Positions 42,808 to 53,810 of a stretch of DNA of 64,000 bases are shown piece by piece (position 1 is the stretch's first letter; the number at the start of each line of letters is the position of its first letter). This stretch comes from Hsuehochloa calcarea (lineage: Eukaryota; Streptophyta; Magnoliopsida; Poales; Poaceae): contig CM070594.1 in NCBI GenBank assembly GCA_036346395.1, forward strand, positions 55,165,519 to 55,229,518, written 5' to 3'. The position numbers and the translations under genes were made by a program. The notes below the pieces were generated by a model. It saw only the letters and a list, made by a program, of their open reading frames with translations, ran no database searches and was not told the origin of the DNA.

Positions 42808-43435
42808 TTTTGAAGAAACAGGTAGGAGAGCTGTCTAGTATATTAATAAAGAAGGTTGTGCGGTACAGAACCGCCAAAGTAACTGGTTTAAGAGAGGGCC
42901 TTAATTACAAAAAGGAAATTGCTCCAAACATTTCACCCCTAGCGGGGACCAAGCTCGACCCTCCTCTTTTTATCTTTGCCAGTAGATCCGCAACAGAGGA
43001 AGACTTTTTGTTGAAGATTCTAGCATTCCATTCCTTCCAAGTCTCCTAGGATATGAGGATGAGAATCGTGGTCGTCGCCCTTCTCGGTAGGCCCCACCTC
43101 CCGCTGACTTTTGTCCACCAGTCTGCAATATCCCAGCTTGTCAGGCCAATTTGGAAGCTTAAGTTGTGGCGAGCCTAGCCAGTCCGCCATAGAATTCCAG
43201 ATTCGGGTGGAGTTTCTACACTGGGTGAAGAGATGTAGAGTTGTTTCCGATGATTGCCTACATAGCAGGTCCATAGCCGGTTTTGAATAGCTATCCAAGC
43301 GAAGAATTTGCATTTAGCAGGCAACGGTTTTCCAGATGTTTTTTTGATAGTTCGTCTTTGTTGAGCTGAGGAACTGTAACACGTAAGTAGATTTCATTGA
43401 GGAGCCTCCTCCCGGTGTTAGCTTCCAAGTGGTCT
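42808..43435 (-). mobile_element. L1-like LINE, 3' part
   Basis: The minus strand carries the C-terminal part of ORF2: WKLTPGGGSSMKSTYVLQF (about 43,370-43,430), KCKFFAWIAIQNRL, the zinc-knuckle-like LLCRQSSETTLHLFTQCRNS (about 43,210-43,270), then ADLLAKIKRGGSSLVPARGE and a stop near 42,900. The 3' end is followed by TTTTT (the poly-A tail read from the plus strand) at 42,807-42,811. It joins the rest of the element at 57,625 once the gypsy insertion is removed. Confidence 0.85.
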
Positions 43436-44285
43436 TGTCGTAGCAAGAAACGAGCTATACAGTAAGAGAAGGGGGGGGGGACCCCGGACAAGCCTAGAAG
43501 GGCTCCAGGGATCCTCAGGAGAGGGGACTAGCGAGTGACAAGAACGAGATGATTGTTATCACTCTGGGGAATTCGTGTTGATTTTTTCTCCCTTTTATAG
43601 GAGGGGGTGACCCCCTATTTATAGTCCTTTGTGAGAGGGTCTTGCACATTACCCTTCTAACCCTATAACAATACTGTGCGCGTAGGGGCTGCAGGGACAT
43701 TCCCTCCTACACCTAGGCCTTGGTCCGTGGTGGGCGCTACTGGGCCTGGTTCATCCTGTTGGTGCCTCCGGTCCAGGATCGCTAGTAGGGGCTTCAGGTT
43801 CCCCCGGAGGTGGCCCGGAGGTACTGCTGCTACGGGCCTTGCGGGGCTCCGGGGACCCTTCGGGGAGGCTTCGGTTCCGCCCCGGAGGTGGCCCGGAGGT
43901 CCTGCTGCTCCGGGCTTTGCGGGACTCCGGGACCCTTCAGGGAGGCTTCGGTTCTGCCCCGGAGGTCCTGCTACTCTGGGCCTCGCAGGGCTCCAGGGAC
44001 CCTTCATGGGGGCTTCGGTTCCACCCCAGAGGTGCCCAGATGTCCTTCTGCTCCGGGCCTCGCGGGGGCTCCGGGAACTCTTTGGGGACGCTTCGGGTCC
44101 ACCGCGGAGGTGGCCCGGAGGTCCCATCGCCCGAGCCTCGCGGGCTCGGGACGCTCGAGGAGGCTTCGGTCCACCGAGGTGGCCCGAGGTCCCGCCGCCC
44201 AGCCTCGTGGGCTTCACCGGGACCGCCACCGGTTCTCGACGATTGGTTCGCTTGGCATTGTGGCGGTGGGGCCGCCCCTACGACA
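43436..44285 (-). repeat. Gypsy 3' LTR (850 bp)
   Basis: TGTCGTAGCAAGAAACGAGC ... GGCCGCCCCTACGACA. Contains a GC-rich tandem array of about 78-bp units (see separate entry) and, about 43,600-43,640, a TATTTATAG-like box in the plus-strand reading. The right LTR copy differs by many small indels, so the insertion is not very recent. Confidence 0.9.
43806..44200. repeat. About 78-bp tandem repeats within the gypsy LTR
   Basis: Units begin GGAGGTGGCCCGGAGGTCCT at 43,806 and 43,884, then shortened or diverged units near 43,961, 44,028, 44,105 and 44,171. Each contains CTGCTGCTCCGGGCCTCGCG and GGGACCCTTCGGGGAGGCTT. The right LTR carries the same array with a different number of units, split by the solo LTR. 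Confidence 0.75.
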
Positions 44286-44560
44286 AGCCCCTCGCGGTCG
44301 AGGTCCTACTTTGCTATGACTAAAACCTCACCGTTCTTCCCGAAGGGCTTAGGCACACCGTCCCCTTCGGCCTGGTGAAGCGATCTCTCGCACCGTCTTG
44401 TTCCATGAGCGGTCACGGGGTTGCCTAGTGCTTCGGGCCTTGAACGGTAGCAGTTGGTTGTGCCTTCAATGTTCGCTCTAAGGCACACATGTCACTTGCC
44501 AGACCGTCGCGTCTCTTCGGTTTTGCGCTCGTCTGCTTCGCAGTGCCAAAGAGGCTATAA
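44286..44560. other. Gypsy internal 3' non-coding part
   Basis: Sequence between the 3' LTR and the broken pol end; no protein motif seen. A polypurine tract could not be fixed. Confidence 0.4.
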
Positions 44561-46143
44561 ATATGGGGTTGCGATTTGCCGCGACCCGACGCGCCCTTGT
44601 TCCTCAAAGATCGTGGGCATGGATAGAATGTGGGATGACAATGGCGCGGCGCTGTAAAATAGCGCCGAGCTTACAAGAGGCCATGAGGAGGGCGAGGCCA
44701 ACTTTTCTAGCTCGCAGTCACGCTCGCGCCTGTAAAGCTTCGGACACATAGTACACCGGGCGTTGAACACCTTCGTCTTGGATGAGTACCGCGCTGACGG
44801 CGGACGAAGAGGCTGCGAGGTAAAGCAAGAGGGTCGCGCCCTGTGCTGGGCTCGCTAAGCTGGGGAGCTTGGCGAGGTACTCTTTGAGCTGCTGGAACGC
44901 CTCCTGGCAATCTTGGGTCCAGCTGAAGGGCTCCGCTCCGCAGAGCGCTTTGAAGAACGGCAGGGCCCGCTCCGCCGAGTGGGACAAGAATCTACTGAGT
45001 GCCGCGAGGAGGCCCGTGAGTTTCTGTACCTCGCGGGCCGTACGGGGGGTGCCATCTCCTGGATGGCTTTGATCTTCGCCGGGTTCACCTCGATGCCCCT
45101 TTGCGACACCAGGAAGCCAAGTAGCTTTCCGGCCCGGACGCTGAAGGCGCACTTCTTTGGGTTGAGCATTATACCCTTCGCCCTGAGGTTGGCGAATGTC
45201 TCCTGGAGATCGGCCACGTGCGAAGCGTGGAGTTTTCTCTTGACCACCACATCGTCGACATAAGCCTCAACGTTTCGGCCGAGCTGTTCGGCAAGAACCT
45301 TGTTGATGAGTCGGCTGAACGTGGCTCCCGCGTTCTTCAGGCCGAAGGGCATCTGACTGTAATAGTATGTGCCGATGGGGGTGATGAATGTCGTCTTGAG
45401 TTCGTCCTCCCTTGCCACGAATACCTGGTGGTAACTGGAGTAGGCATCGAGGAAGCTCATTTACTCGCAGCCCGAAGTGGCGTCTACGAGTTGGTCGATG
45501 CGGGGTAGGGGAAATCATCTTTGGGTGTGGCCTTGTTGAGGACGGTGAAGTCAACGCACATGCGCCAGTCCCCTTCCCCATTCCGCACGAGGACCTGGTT
45601 GGCCAGCCACTCCGAGTGCTTAATCTCCCTAATCACCCCGGCTTTGAAGAGCCTCGCAACCTCCTTTGCGGCTTCCAGCCGCTCCACCGACATGCGGTGT
45701 AGCTTCTGCTTCTTGGGCATCGTGTCACTTTGCAGTGTCAGCCGATGCTCGGCAACTTCCCTTGGGACCCCCGGGATGTCTTCGGGGCCCTAAGCGAAGA
45801 TGTCCTTGTTGCGGCGGAGCACCCCAACTATGTCTCCGCAGGCCGCGGCTGACACTCGGCGCCGAGGGCCACCGATTTGTCTGGTTCCTCTTCGGCGATA
45901 GGGACCCGTAGGAGCTGGCCTTCAGGCTTAGACTTCAGCGCCCACCTTGCCAGGGCGTTATCGGGTTGTGCAGCGCCTGTTCCCACCGTGTGGACGTGGC
46001 AGGCGGGGGATAATGCTTCGAGCTCGGTCTGTCTTGCGAGGTCTTGATCTCCCCGCACCGTGACTACCCCTTCATGAGCGGGGATCTTCAGGCAGAGGTA
46101 GTTGTGGTGCGCTATGGCACCGAATGCGTTTAGCGTGGCTCTG
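44560..46143 (-). pseudogene. Gypsy pol: RT and partial RNase H
   Basis: From 46,143 down: sequence joining the protease (RATLNAFGAIAHHNYLCLKI), a spacer, then RT: MPKKQKLHRMSVERLEAAKE (45,720), NGEGDWRMCVDFTVLNKATP, MSFLDAYSSYHQVFVAREDE (45,460), YYSQMPFGLKNAGATFSRLI, catalytic YVDDVVV (about 45,260), GIMLNPKKCAFSVRAGKLLG, then FSWTQDCQEAFQQLKEYLAK and VYYVSEALQARA at the start of RNase H (44,718). The catalytic Asp pair is intact, but frames change near 45,480, 45,050 and 44,715, and the rest of RNase H and all integrase are missing. Confidence 0.9.
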
Positions 46144-49100
46144 TGTAACATCCCAATTTTCAGAGCTTTCAAAATCCTTTGATTAGTTAGTAGGAAGAAA
46201 ATTCACCATCTGGATTTATTTGAATTTAATTTAAAAGCTTAATATTGGACTTTGTGTAACAAACAATATAATATGAATATTTCCAACATGGACAATAGTC
46301 AAAACTATTTTATTTGGATTCTATGAGCTTGGTTGTATTTTCTAGAATTTTCTGGAATTTTTCCAAGTTCATTTGCTATTTTCCATTGCTTATTTGGATT
46401 TCTGGTATTTTCTTAAAAAGAAAAGCTATTTTAAATCTCCAAATAGTAGTTGGGCTGAATTCTTCGCCCACCCTGTTCATCTCACCGATCCTTCGTGGTC
46501 GTCCGATCGATTTGGACGCTTGATCTCCGCTGCCTCTCTCCCTCCACGCGCTCGTTAAACCTCACCGTTGATCGCGAAATGACGATCAGATCTCCGCTCA
46601 CGCGCGCGCCGCCTCGCCCCTCGACGCGCGGCCCGCCGAGGTCGCTGCCTCCGACTGATCTTCTTCGTCTCCACGTGAACGCCGCGTCCGCCATTTTCGC
46701 GTCGCCGAGCTCCGTCCGACAATTTTGCAAACGGCCCCGATTCTTCGCGCGGACGACGCCTTCCAGAAGCCCTCTCCTCCCCGGACTCTTTCAAACATGT
46801 TTGAGTTCAAATCCGCCGCCTCTACCCGCTTTTCTTCGCTGCTCGCTTTGGACTCGTTGAACCCCGCCGCCATCTCGCCACCCTCGTAAGATCGAGGTGG
46901 CCGACTAGAGGGGGTGAATAGGCGGTTTAAAAATCTATCGGGCTAAACCAATATATAAATGCGAAGCTAATAGCGAATTGGTTTTGCACAATTAAAACCT
47001 AAATCAACTAGGCTCAACTAAAGTGCACCGACAATACAAGAGAGCAATCATACAATGATATATAAGCAATTAAAGCAAGAATGTAAATTGCTCAAAGTAA
47101 AGCACAAGATAAAAACAAGATGGACACACTTATGTTTTACAGTGGTGTTCTGAGACTTGCTGGTCTCCCTAATCCACGCTGAGGTAAGCCCAACCATGTT
47201 GGACCGGCCTCAAATGAGCACACACCTCAGAGGTAAGTCCAACACTTGGACCGGTTCCAAACCGAACCAACACTCGCCCACTATGGTTGCTCTTCCTCCA
47301 CTCCGAGATGGCGAGCACCAAACCACTCACAACCGTCGGGCCTTCTCACAAGCTTCTTGAGAAGGTCACCGAGCACGACGCTCCACGCCGCCTAGGTGTC
47401 GGCAAACACCAAGAGTAACAAATCAGAACTTTCACTTGAACTAATCAAGTGTCAACGCTCACGTGGATACACAATCCACTACCTAAGGCAACACATGCAC
47501 TTAGGGTTTACTCTCTAATCTCACCAAGTGCAACACATGCACAAAAGGAATAGAGGTTTGCTCTAGCTCAAGAGGCTCACAAAGAGTTCACAATAGTTCT
47601 TAGCAACATCAAGAACCTCCCCAACCTGGCCAAGGTGGCTATATATAGCCCACACACAAAAACTAGCCGTTGGGAGACAAACCCCGAAAAATCAGAAAAT
47701 CGGAAGTTCCACCGCATAAAGGCCTGAATCACCGCAGAGAGAGAAAGACACCGCAACGGCTATGTCGACGAGAAACTAGCCGCTTGATTTTTAGTGCGGA
47801 ACTACCGCCAACTAAACATCGAAGTTCCGATTCTTCTAAGTTCCGCTCAACAAATAGCGGAACTACCGCGACATTCAATTTTGGCTAAGTCCCAAAATGG
47901 TGCTTCTCTGAAAACCAACCAACGCGGTTTTGAGCAACCGACAATCGGAAGTTCCGCTAGTTACACTCCTAACTTCCGCACTTGAAAATCGGCTAAGTCC
48001 CAAACCGCCGCTCGGAAAAATCAAGCCGCTGAAAATCGGACGGTCAAAGTGCGGAACTTCCGCCGTTAAACTACCGGAACTTCCGATTTTCCCATGTGTC
48101 GAAATGGCTTTTCAACAACTTCAATTGCAAAACACATTTGCTAATTGACAAGCCATGCCAACAAGAGTCACAAGCAAGATTCCCAACAAGTTGCAAAACA
48201 CATTTGCCAACTTTTGGAATCATACCACAAGGAAAAGGTACATGGACTTTCACCATTTGCAAAACGCATTTGCAAACTTAAGTCACATGCTACAAGGGTT
48301 ATGCATGAGCCTCGATTATTTGCAAAACACATTCGCAAATAAATAGCGCCATGCCTCGTTGAGCTAGAGCAAATATAATGAGCTATCAACACATGACTAA
48401 CTCAAACTACTAGTCAAGATCCTCTTAATAGTACGGCAAACCTATACTAGCAATCCGGTCTATCAACCAAACACCGAGACCGGAAAAGACTAGGAACACA
48501 TCCTTAGCCCTAGCTAGTCATACCTTTGCCTTGCATCTTCTTGAAGATTGATGACGACATCAATACTTCAAGTCCGGTCCTTGACTTTGACAATCATCAA
48601 CTCATGATGATTTCTTCACTTCGGATCTTGTCTTGAACATCATCAACACATGATGATTTCTCCATCCCGAGTCTTCACATGCATCAACACATGATGCAAT
48701 CCTTCACTTGACCTCCATCAACACATGATGGGTCTTCTTGTCTTGATGATCAACTCATGATCATCTCTTCTTGATAAGCATCAACTCATGATGCATCATT
48801 TACACGATCATCCCAAGTTTTTGACTTGATGATCAACTCATGATCATCCCAAGTCTTCATCATCCCGGAACATAACTCGTATATCCAACTCATGGAAAAT
48901 GTTAGTTCCACAATGTGATCATCATTAATTACCACACCATACCATTAACTCATAATGGTGGGACAAGATACCTCAATCTTTCCTCTTTGGTAATTGATGA
49001 TAACCACTAAAATTCTCATAAATTTAATGAAGATAAATGAGAGAACAATTGAGTATATATAAACTACACAAGTTATATATATTCTAACATGAGTATACAA

Positions 49101-51867
49101 GAACTACACAAGTTCTATATACTCATAACATGAGTATATACAAACTACACAAGTTTTGTATACTCAAAGGTTTTGTTTCAACGTAAAGATCCCAATAAAT
49201 GTGGAGAATGGAATATGGATCAATACTAATGAAACCACAAAGTATAGGATAAAACTCCCCCTAAATGTGTGCATACACAAATGTGTAATACGATCATATG
49301 CACATATTCAAGTTTGACTTATGGTTGAGTTCAATCCTATATTTTGGATCCGAGAAATGCAACATTATATAAATTGAGATGTCGATTGCATACCTCGTTG
49401 TGTTTCACCTTTATATCCAAATGAGACTACATAAAGATGATACTTGATAAAAGAGTTAGTCTCATATTTGGATTTGTCATTAATCACCAAAACACTCCAT
49501 TAACTCATAATGGCGGGTCTAGATCTTTCACACCCCAGTCCACCCCAGGGCCTATAAATAGGTCCCATGGATCGCCAGCACCTCCGTTTACCAGATCCGC
49601 CACCCACCTCACCCCAAGAGCTCCTAGCGCCGTGGTTTAAGAATTTGGGTTTTCGTCACCAAACCCTAAAACTCGATCAGCGCCGCCGATGACGCCTGCC
49701 TCCGTGGAGCCTGTCGCCAGTCCGCCGTCCCTGCACCTACCTCCGGCTACCACCCACGCCGCTGGACCTCACCGAGTAGCCACCCGACAAAACCCGACGC
49801 TCTCTGCTTCGAGCTCGCCGCCGGCCACCTCCGTCGCCCTCTTGTGCCTAGACCAGGTACCATAAGGTTCGCAATCAGAGAGCTTCCACCGGTGCCATCC
49901 ACTCGCCGCGATCACCGCAGCGGCGCCGTTTGCCGGTCGGTCGAGCCGCGCGCACAAGCCTGTTGTCGTCACGACGTGGACGCCCGTCGGCCACCCACTC
50001 ACCTTTCGCACAGACGTGTCGATTGCGTGGCGCGCGTCGGCCACGCGCAGACGCAAGCGCGCAAGGCCACGATCCGACCAGATCCACGGGGCTCGGTGGA
50101 CTGGTCCACCGTGGTGTGTCCCCGACGTGTGGGCCCCACACGTCGAGATTTCTTTTATTTATCTTTTAGGTTTTCTAGGGTGACGTCATGTCGATGTCAT
50201 GCTTGCGCAATAATCCGATTTTTCTATTGAGAAATAATTCGAATTCCAATAAATCCTATTTTAGGGTTTTCTTTTGTTTCAAACTTTGAAACCTCATAAC
50301 TTTTGCATCCTAACTCCAAATCCATCCATTCAAATTTCTAAATTTGTATAAAATCAAGATCTATCTATTGGAAATTTTTAATTATTTTATTGGAGTTAAT
50401 TGCTTCTGTTATTTATTTATTCTTGTTGTTTGCTTCGTTACGAGTAGACTTCGACGATACTTCTGGAAGGTTTGAGGAAGAAGGAGCATTCCAAGACCAA
50501 GACCAGCACCTGAACCTATTCCAAGGCAAGCTATACCCTTGACCATCTTGATTCCCAGTTTGCTAAAAGTATTTTAATTTAAATTACTGCATCTTAATTC
50601 AAGTATTTATTTAAATGTTTTGGGTGTAGTAGTTAATTCCTTATTGTTATGCCTTCCTTGTATAATTGTTATGCCTTGATCCTTTGTCACCCTAGTTGAT
50701 ATTTAGTTGGTAAGTATTGTAGCACCAACGTGGGTTGGTTAGTGCGATTAGATTGCTTAGCCATGCCACGAATCACCATGTCATGTGAGACTGCAGTTAT
50801 TAAACCTGACTAAGTGAATATGCAATCGTGTGGTAAAATCTGTGTGTACTTGTGTCTTTGTTATGGCATGTGTTGCACTTAATCAACCGGGTGGTAAAAG
50901 GATTTAGATCGAGGCATGTGGTGGATACTGTGTGAAATGGTGGATGTGTGATCGTGTGCATGGGAGCTAATCATGTGGCATAGTTAGCAATCGGTAGTCT
51001 TGCCTTGGTCAATTAAGGACCTCACCATGTGTGCCATTGAACTGAGCCTATCTGTACAACCACATGTCTGTTTTGAGACGGGCCTAGCATAGTACGATGC
51101 GGATCCAAAATGCTTTGTTATGGTTAGTGCTAGCTACACTAATTATATCTTGTGGGTAAAGTGTACAACCTCTGCAGAGTATAATATAATCTATTCGAAT
51201 AGCCGCGTCCGCGGTCATGGGCATGCTCAGAGAATTCACACTAGGGTAGTTTTCATAAAGCTGTGGGGAGGAGTCAGTGATATAAATCACCTGGCTATGT
51301 GAATAATCGGTTAAGCTGTGTGTGTCTTTGTGAAATCAATTATCAAATTTTTGCTGTTTAATTGTTTTACTTGTTGTCAATGTATATTTATTATTCAATT
51401 GCAAACATTGCATTTATGCAAAAGAACCACCGAATGCCTTTCCCTTGTAAAAAGCCAGCATGTATATATATATATTGCATCTCTGTGGTGTGGCTTACGA
51501 GTACGGTGTGTACTCACGCTTGTTTTGACGAATCAAGCAGAAGAGGAGGAGACTTCACCAGCTTTCGAGGAGGAGTTTATCGAAGGTGCCTAATCGCGAG
51601 GTCTTGACCCCAGTCGGTTGCCTGTGGCGAATCGATGGGATGCCGCTGCCGTTTTTGTTTCCGCTGCTTTATTTCTCTGTTAGCCCTGCGTGGCTTAAAT
51701 AAATGTAAACTCGACCGTAAGGTCAAACCATTATTTATTTATCGTTTATGCTATTATTCGCTTGTGTGGATCGATATCCACCTTTGATAACACTGTGTGC
51801 ACTAGCGTGATCCTGGACTAGTGCACGAAACACAGAGGATTCCGAATTGAAATTTTGGGATCCGACA
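46144..51867 (+). mobile_element. Solo LTR A inside gypsy pol (about 3.07 kb without its own insert)
   Basis: Starts TGTAACATCCCAATTTTCAG and ends TTTTGGGATCCGACA, flanked by the perfect 5-bp duplication CTCTG (46,139-46,143 and 51,868-51,872). The insertion falls just after the protease YNAILG(R) motif. It contains the copia-type solo LTR at 46,884-49,530. Without that it matches LTR B (54,349-57,367) in opposite orientation. Parts such as 46,560-46,870 and 49,650-50,130 are GC-rich with chance open frames; 50,700-51,700 is AT-rich with no gene. No coding domain was recognised, as expected for an LTR. Confidence 0.88.
46884..49530 (-). mobile_element. Copia-type solo LTR (2,647 bp) nested in LTR A
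   Basis: On the minus strand it starts TGAAAGATCTAGACCCGCCA (49,530) and ends ...CACCTCGATCTTACGA (46,884). It is flanked by the perfect 5-bp duplication CACCC (46,879-46,883 and 49,531-49,535). It is the inverted homologue of 10,869-13,537 and shares its three internal repeat arrays and the GGAAGTTCC cluster (47,695-48,090). It carries no internal coding region. The last dinucleotide is GA, not the usual CA. Confidence 0.88.
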
Positions 51868-52290
51868 CTCTGCCAAGGATAGCATTGTATTGATACGACA
51901 TCTAGACGACGTCGAATGTGATAATCTCCGTGCGGGCGGCGTAGCCGTCGCCGAAGGTGATGGCTAAATTGATCTGCCCCAAAGCTGTTTTCGGCCTTCC
52001 GCCGAAGCCCACCTGGGGGATGCCTGGTGGTGGCAGTCAGTCCCTTGGGATCATCATTTTGTCGAAGGCTTCCGCGAAAAATAGGTCCGCGGAGCTTCCT
52101 CTGTCTACCAGGACGCGACGCACCTCGAAATCTGCGATATTGGCCGAGTTGACTAGGGGTCCTGGTGAGGGAAGTGCACGTAACAGCCGAAGGTGATGGG
52201 TATTTCGGCGTAGCGTGGTAGGCTAGAAGTCGCGCATGTTGCCACATGGTGGATTTGGCGTGCGTAAGCCCGCCACTGTCTTTTTTATGA
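51868..52290 (-). pseudogene. Gypsy aspartic protease region
   Basis: On the minus strand ANIADFEVRRVLVDRGSSAD, then LFFAEAFDKMMIPRD, a stop, GIPQVGFGGRPKTALGQINL, AITFGDGYAARTEIITFDVV, a stop and YQYNAILG at 51,875. The motif LVD(R)GSSAD is the retropepsin active site (usually LVDGGSSAD). Two in-frame stops show decay. Pol continues at 46,143 after removal of LTR A. Confidence 0.85.
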
Positions 52291-53810
52291 TAGGCCTAAC
52301 GATGAGTTGCCCGCGATCATGTTAATGATCCTCTGCCATTACTCCGGTTTGGTTCCTTCGATGCGAGGCCTCGGGGGTGGGGCGGGGCGGGCAGTTGGTT
52401 CCCCGGCCCTCCCCCATCATTTGGTCCGTCGGTCGACCGCGGCTCATGTACTCTTGCATGGCGGCGATTGTGCACAGCACTGGGTGGCGTGGGACCCCTC
52501 GCCGTGCAGGTCGCAGAACAAGAGTGACCTTTCGCAGCCGTCTTGGGGGGTTCAGCATTGTAGGGTTGTGTGAGACCCTTCGCCGTGAAGGTCGCAGAAT
52601 AGCCGGGCTTCCGTATGCCTTCTGTCCTGCCGGTCGCGACTGCGCCCCCAGTCGCGCCCTGACCGAGGTCCTGGTTGTTGCTGTTCTTCAATGATGTACA
52701 CGTTCCGCCCTCTCGGACGGTTGTCGTTGCTCCGCGGCCAGGCGGCTGCTGCCGCGACCATTACTCCTGGTTCTTTCGGAGGGCCTGGCCTTGCCGCAGT
52801 GGCCTTCGCCGCGGTGTGGCCCGAGGCCCCTCCCCGTCGGGTGCTGTCTTCCTCCGCTCTGGTGTATTCCTCTATTTTGTCGAAGAGCTCCGCCACCGAG
52901 TGGATGGGCTTGCGAGCGAGTCGTTCCAGGGGTCCTTTCTGGAGTCCGCAAGTTGCGGCATTGATGACGATTGTCTCGTTGACCCCCTTTACTTAGCACT
53001 TGACCTCCGCGAACCTTCTGAAGAAGCTGCAGAGGGACTCGCCAGGGGCTTGCTTCATGGCGAATAGATCCCCTGCGCCCTTTGGTTCGGTATATTTTCC
53101 CTAGAAGCTGTTGCACACCAGGTCCCACAGTTGTTCCCACGTATACACAGAGCGCGGGGGGATGGTGAAGAACCACGTCAATGCTATCCCCCTCAAGGCC
53201 AGGGTCATGCTTTTTGCCTTAGTGGTGTCGTCCCCCCAGCGGCCTCGATAGCTGTCTCGTAGACGTAGATGAACTCCGCGGGATCCGTCGACCCTTCAAA
53301 GGGCCGGACTTCTGGCATCTTGAAGCCAGGGCCGGCGTGCTTCGACCCTACGCTCAAGGGGAACTAGGATCTCCGGAACACCGGCAAGCGGGAGCGGCAA
53401 TGAGGACCCCTGCAAAGCAGCGCCCGATTACGGGCAGCGGCAAGACTGGGCGGCGGCGGGCGCCCCGCGTTGTCGGAGGTCGAGCAACTCCTGACGGAGG
53501 TCGGTCGGCTCTTCTTTGGAGCATTCGTGGGCTCTGCGTTGCCTCGGTGGCCGGGCGGCCGGGGCCGATCGCCTGAGTCTTGGGGCGCCGCCAGCTACGG
53601 TGTCCTGTGTGGAGTGCTCGATCTCTTCCTCGGGGCAGGCGGCAGCCGCTGCGGCCTGAGAGGTCTTGCTTCGCTTAGCCCTCGGGGCGCTAGGCGGTTC
53701 GACCGTCGTCGCGGCTCCAGTCGCGCGAGTGCGAGGCGCGGCTCTCCGAGATGCCATTCTTGTGCTTCGGGTATGCGCTCGACTTGTCGGTCCCCACGGA
53801 CGATGCCAAC
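52291..53810 (-). pseudogene. Gypsy gag
   Basis: A likely start is ATG at 53,757 (MASRRAAPRTRATGAATTVE). Further on: TLALRGIALTWFFTIPPRSV, YTWEQLWDLVCNSF, stop, GKYTEPKGAGDLFAMKQAPG, ESLCSFFRRFAEVKC, stop, VKGVNETIVINAATCGLQKG, SVAELFDKIEEYTRAEEDST and a zinc-binding-like LFCDLHGEGSHTTLQC (about 52,555-52,600). This is the capsid-like RETROTRANS_GAG order. Two nonsense changes and frame shifts make it a pseudogene. 53,790-53,810, next to the LTR, holds the presumed primer-binding site (minus strand GTTGGCATCGTCCGTGGGG). Confidence 0.88.

Noticed and set aside
43676..44378. Several open frames over 150 codons on both strands
   Set aside because: They lie in the GC-rich 78-bp repeat array of the gypsy LTR, where stops are rare; no domain, and both strands are open at once.
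46495..46873. Arg/Ser-rich open frames
   Set aside because: They lie in solo LTR A; strand-symmetric, low-complexity and shared only with LTR B.
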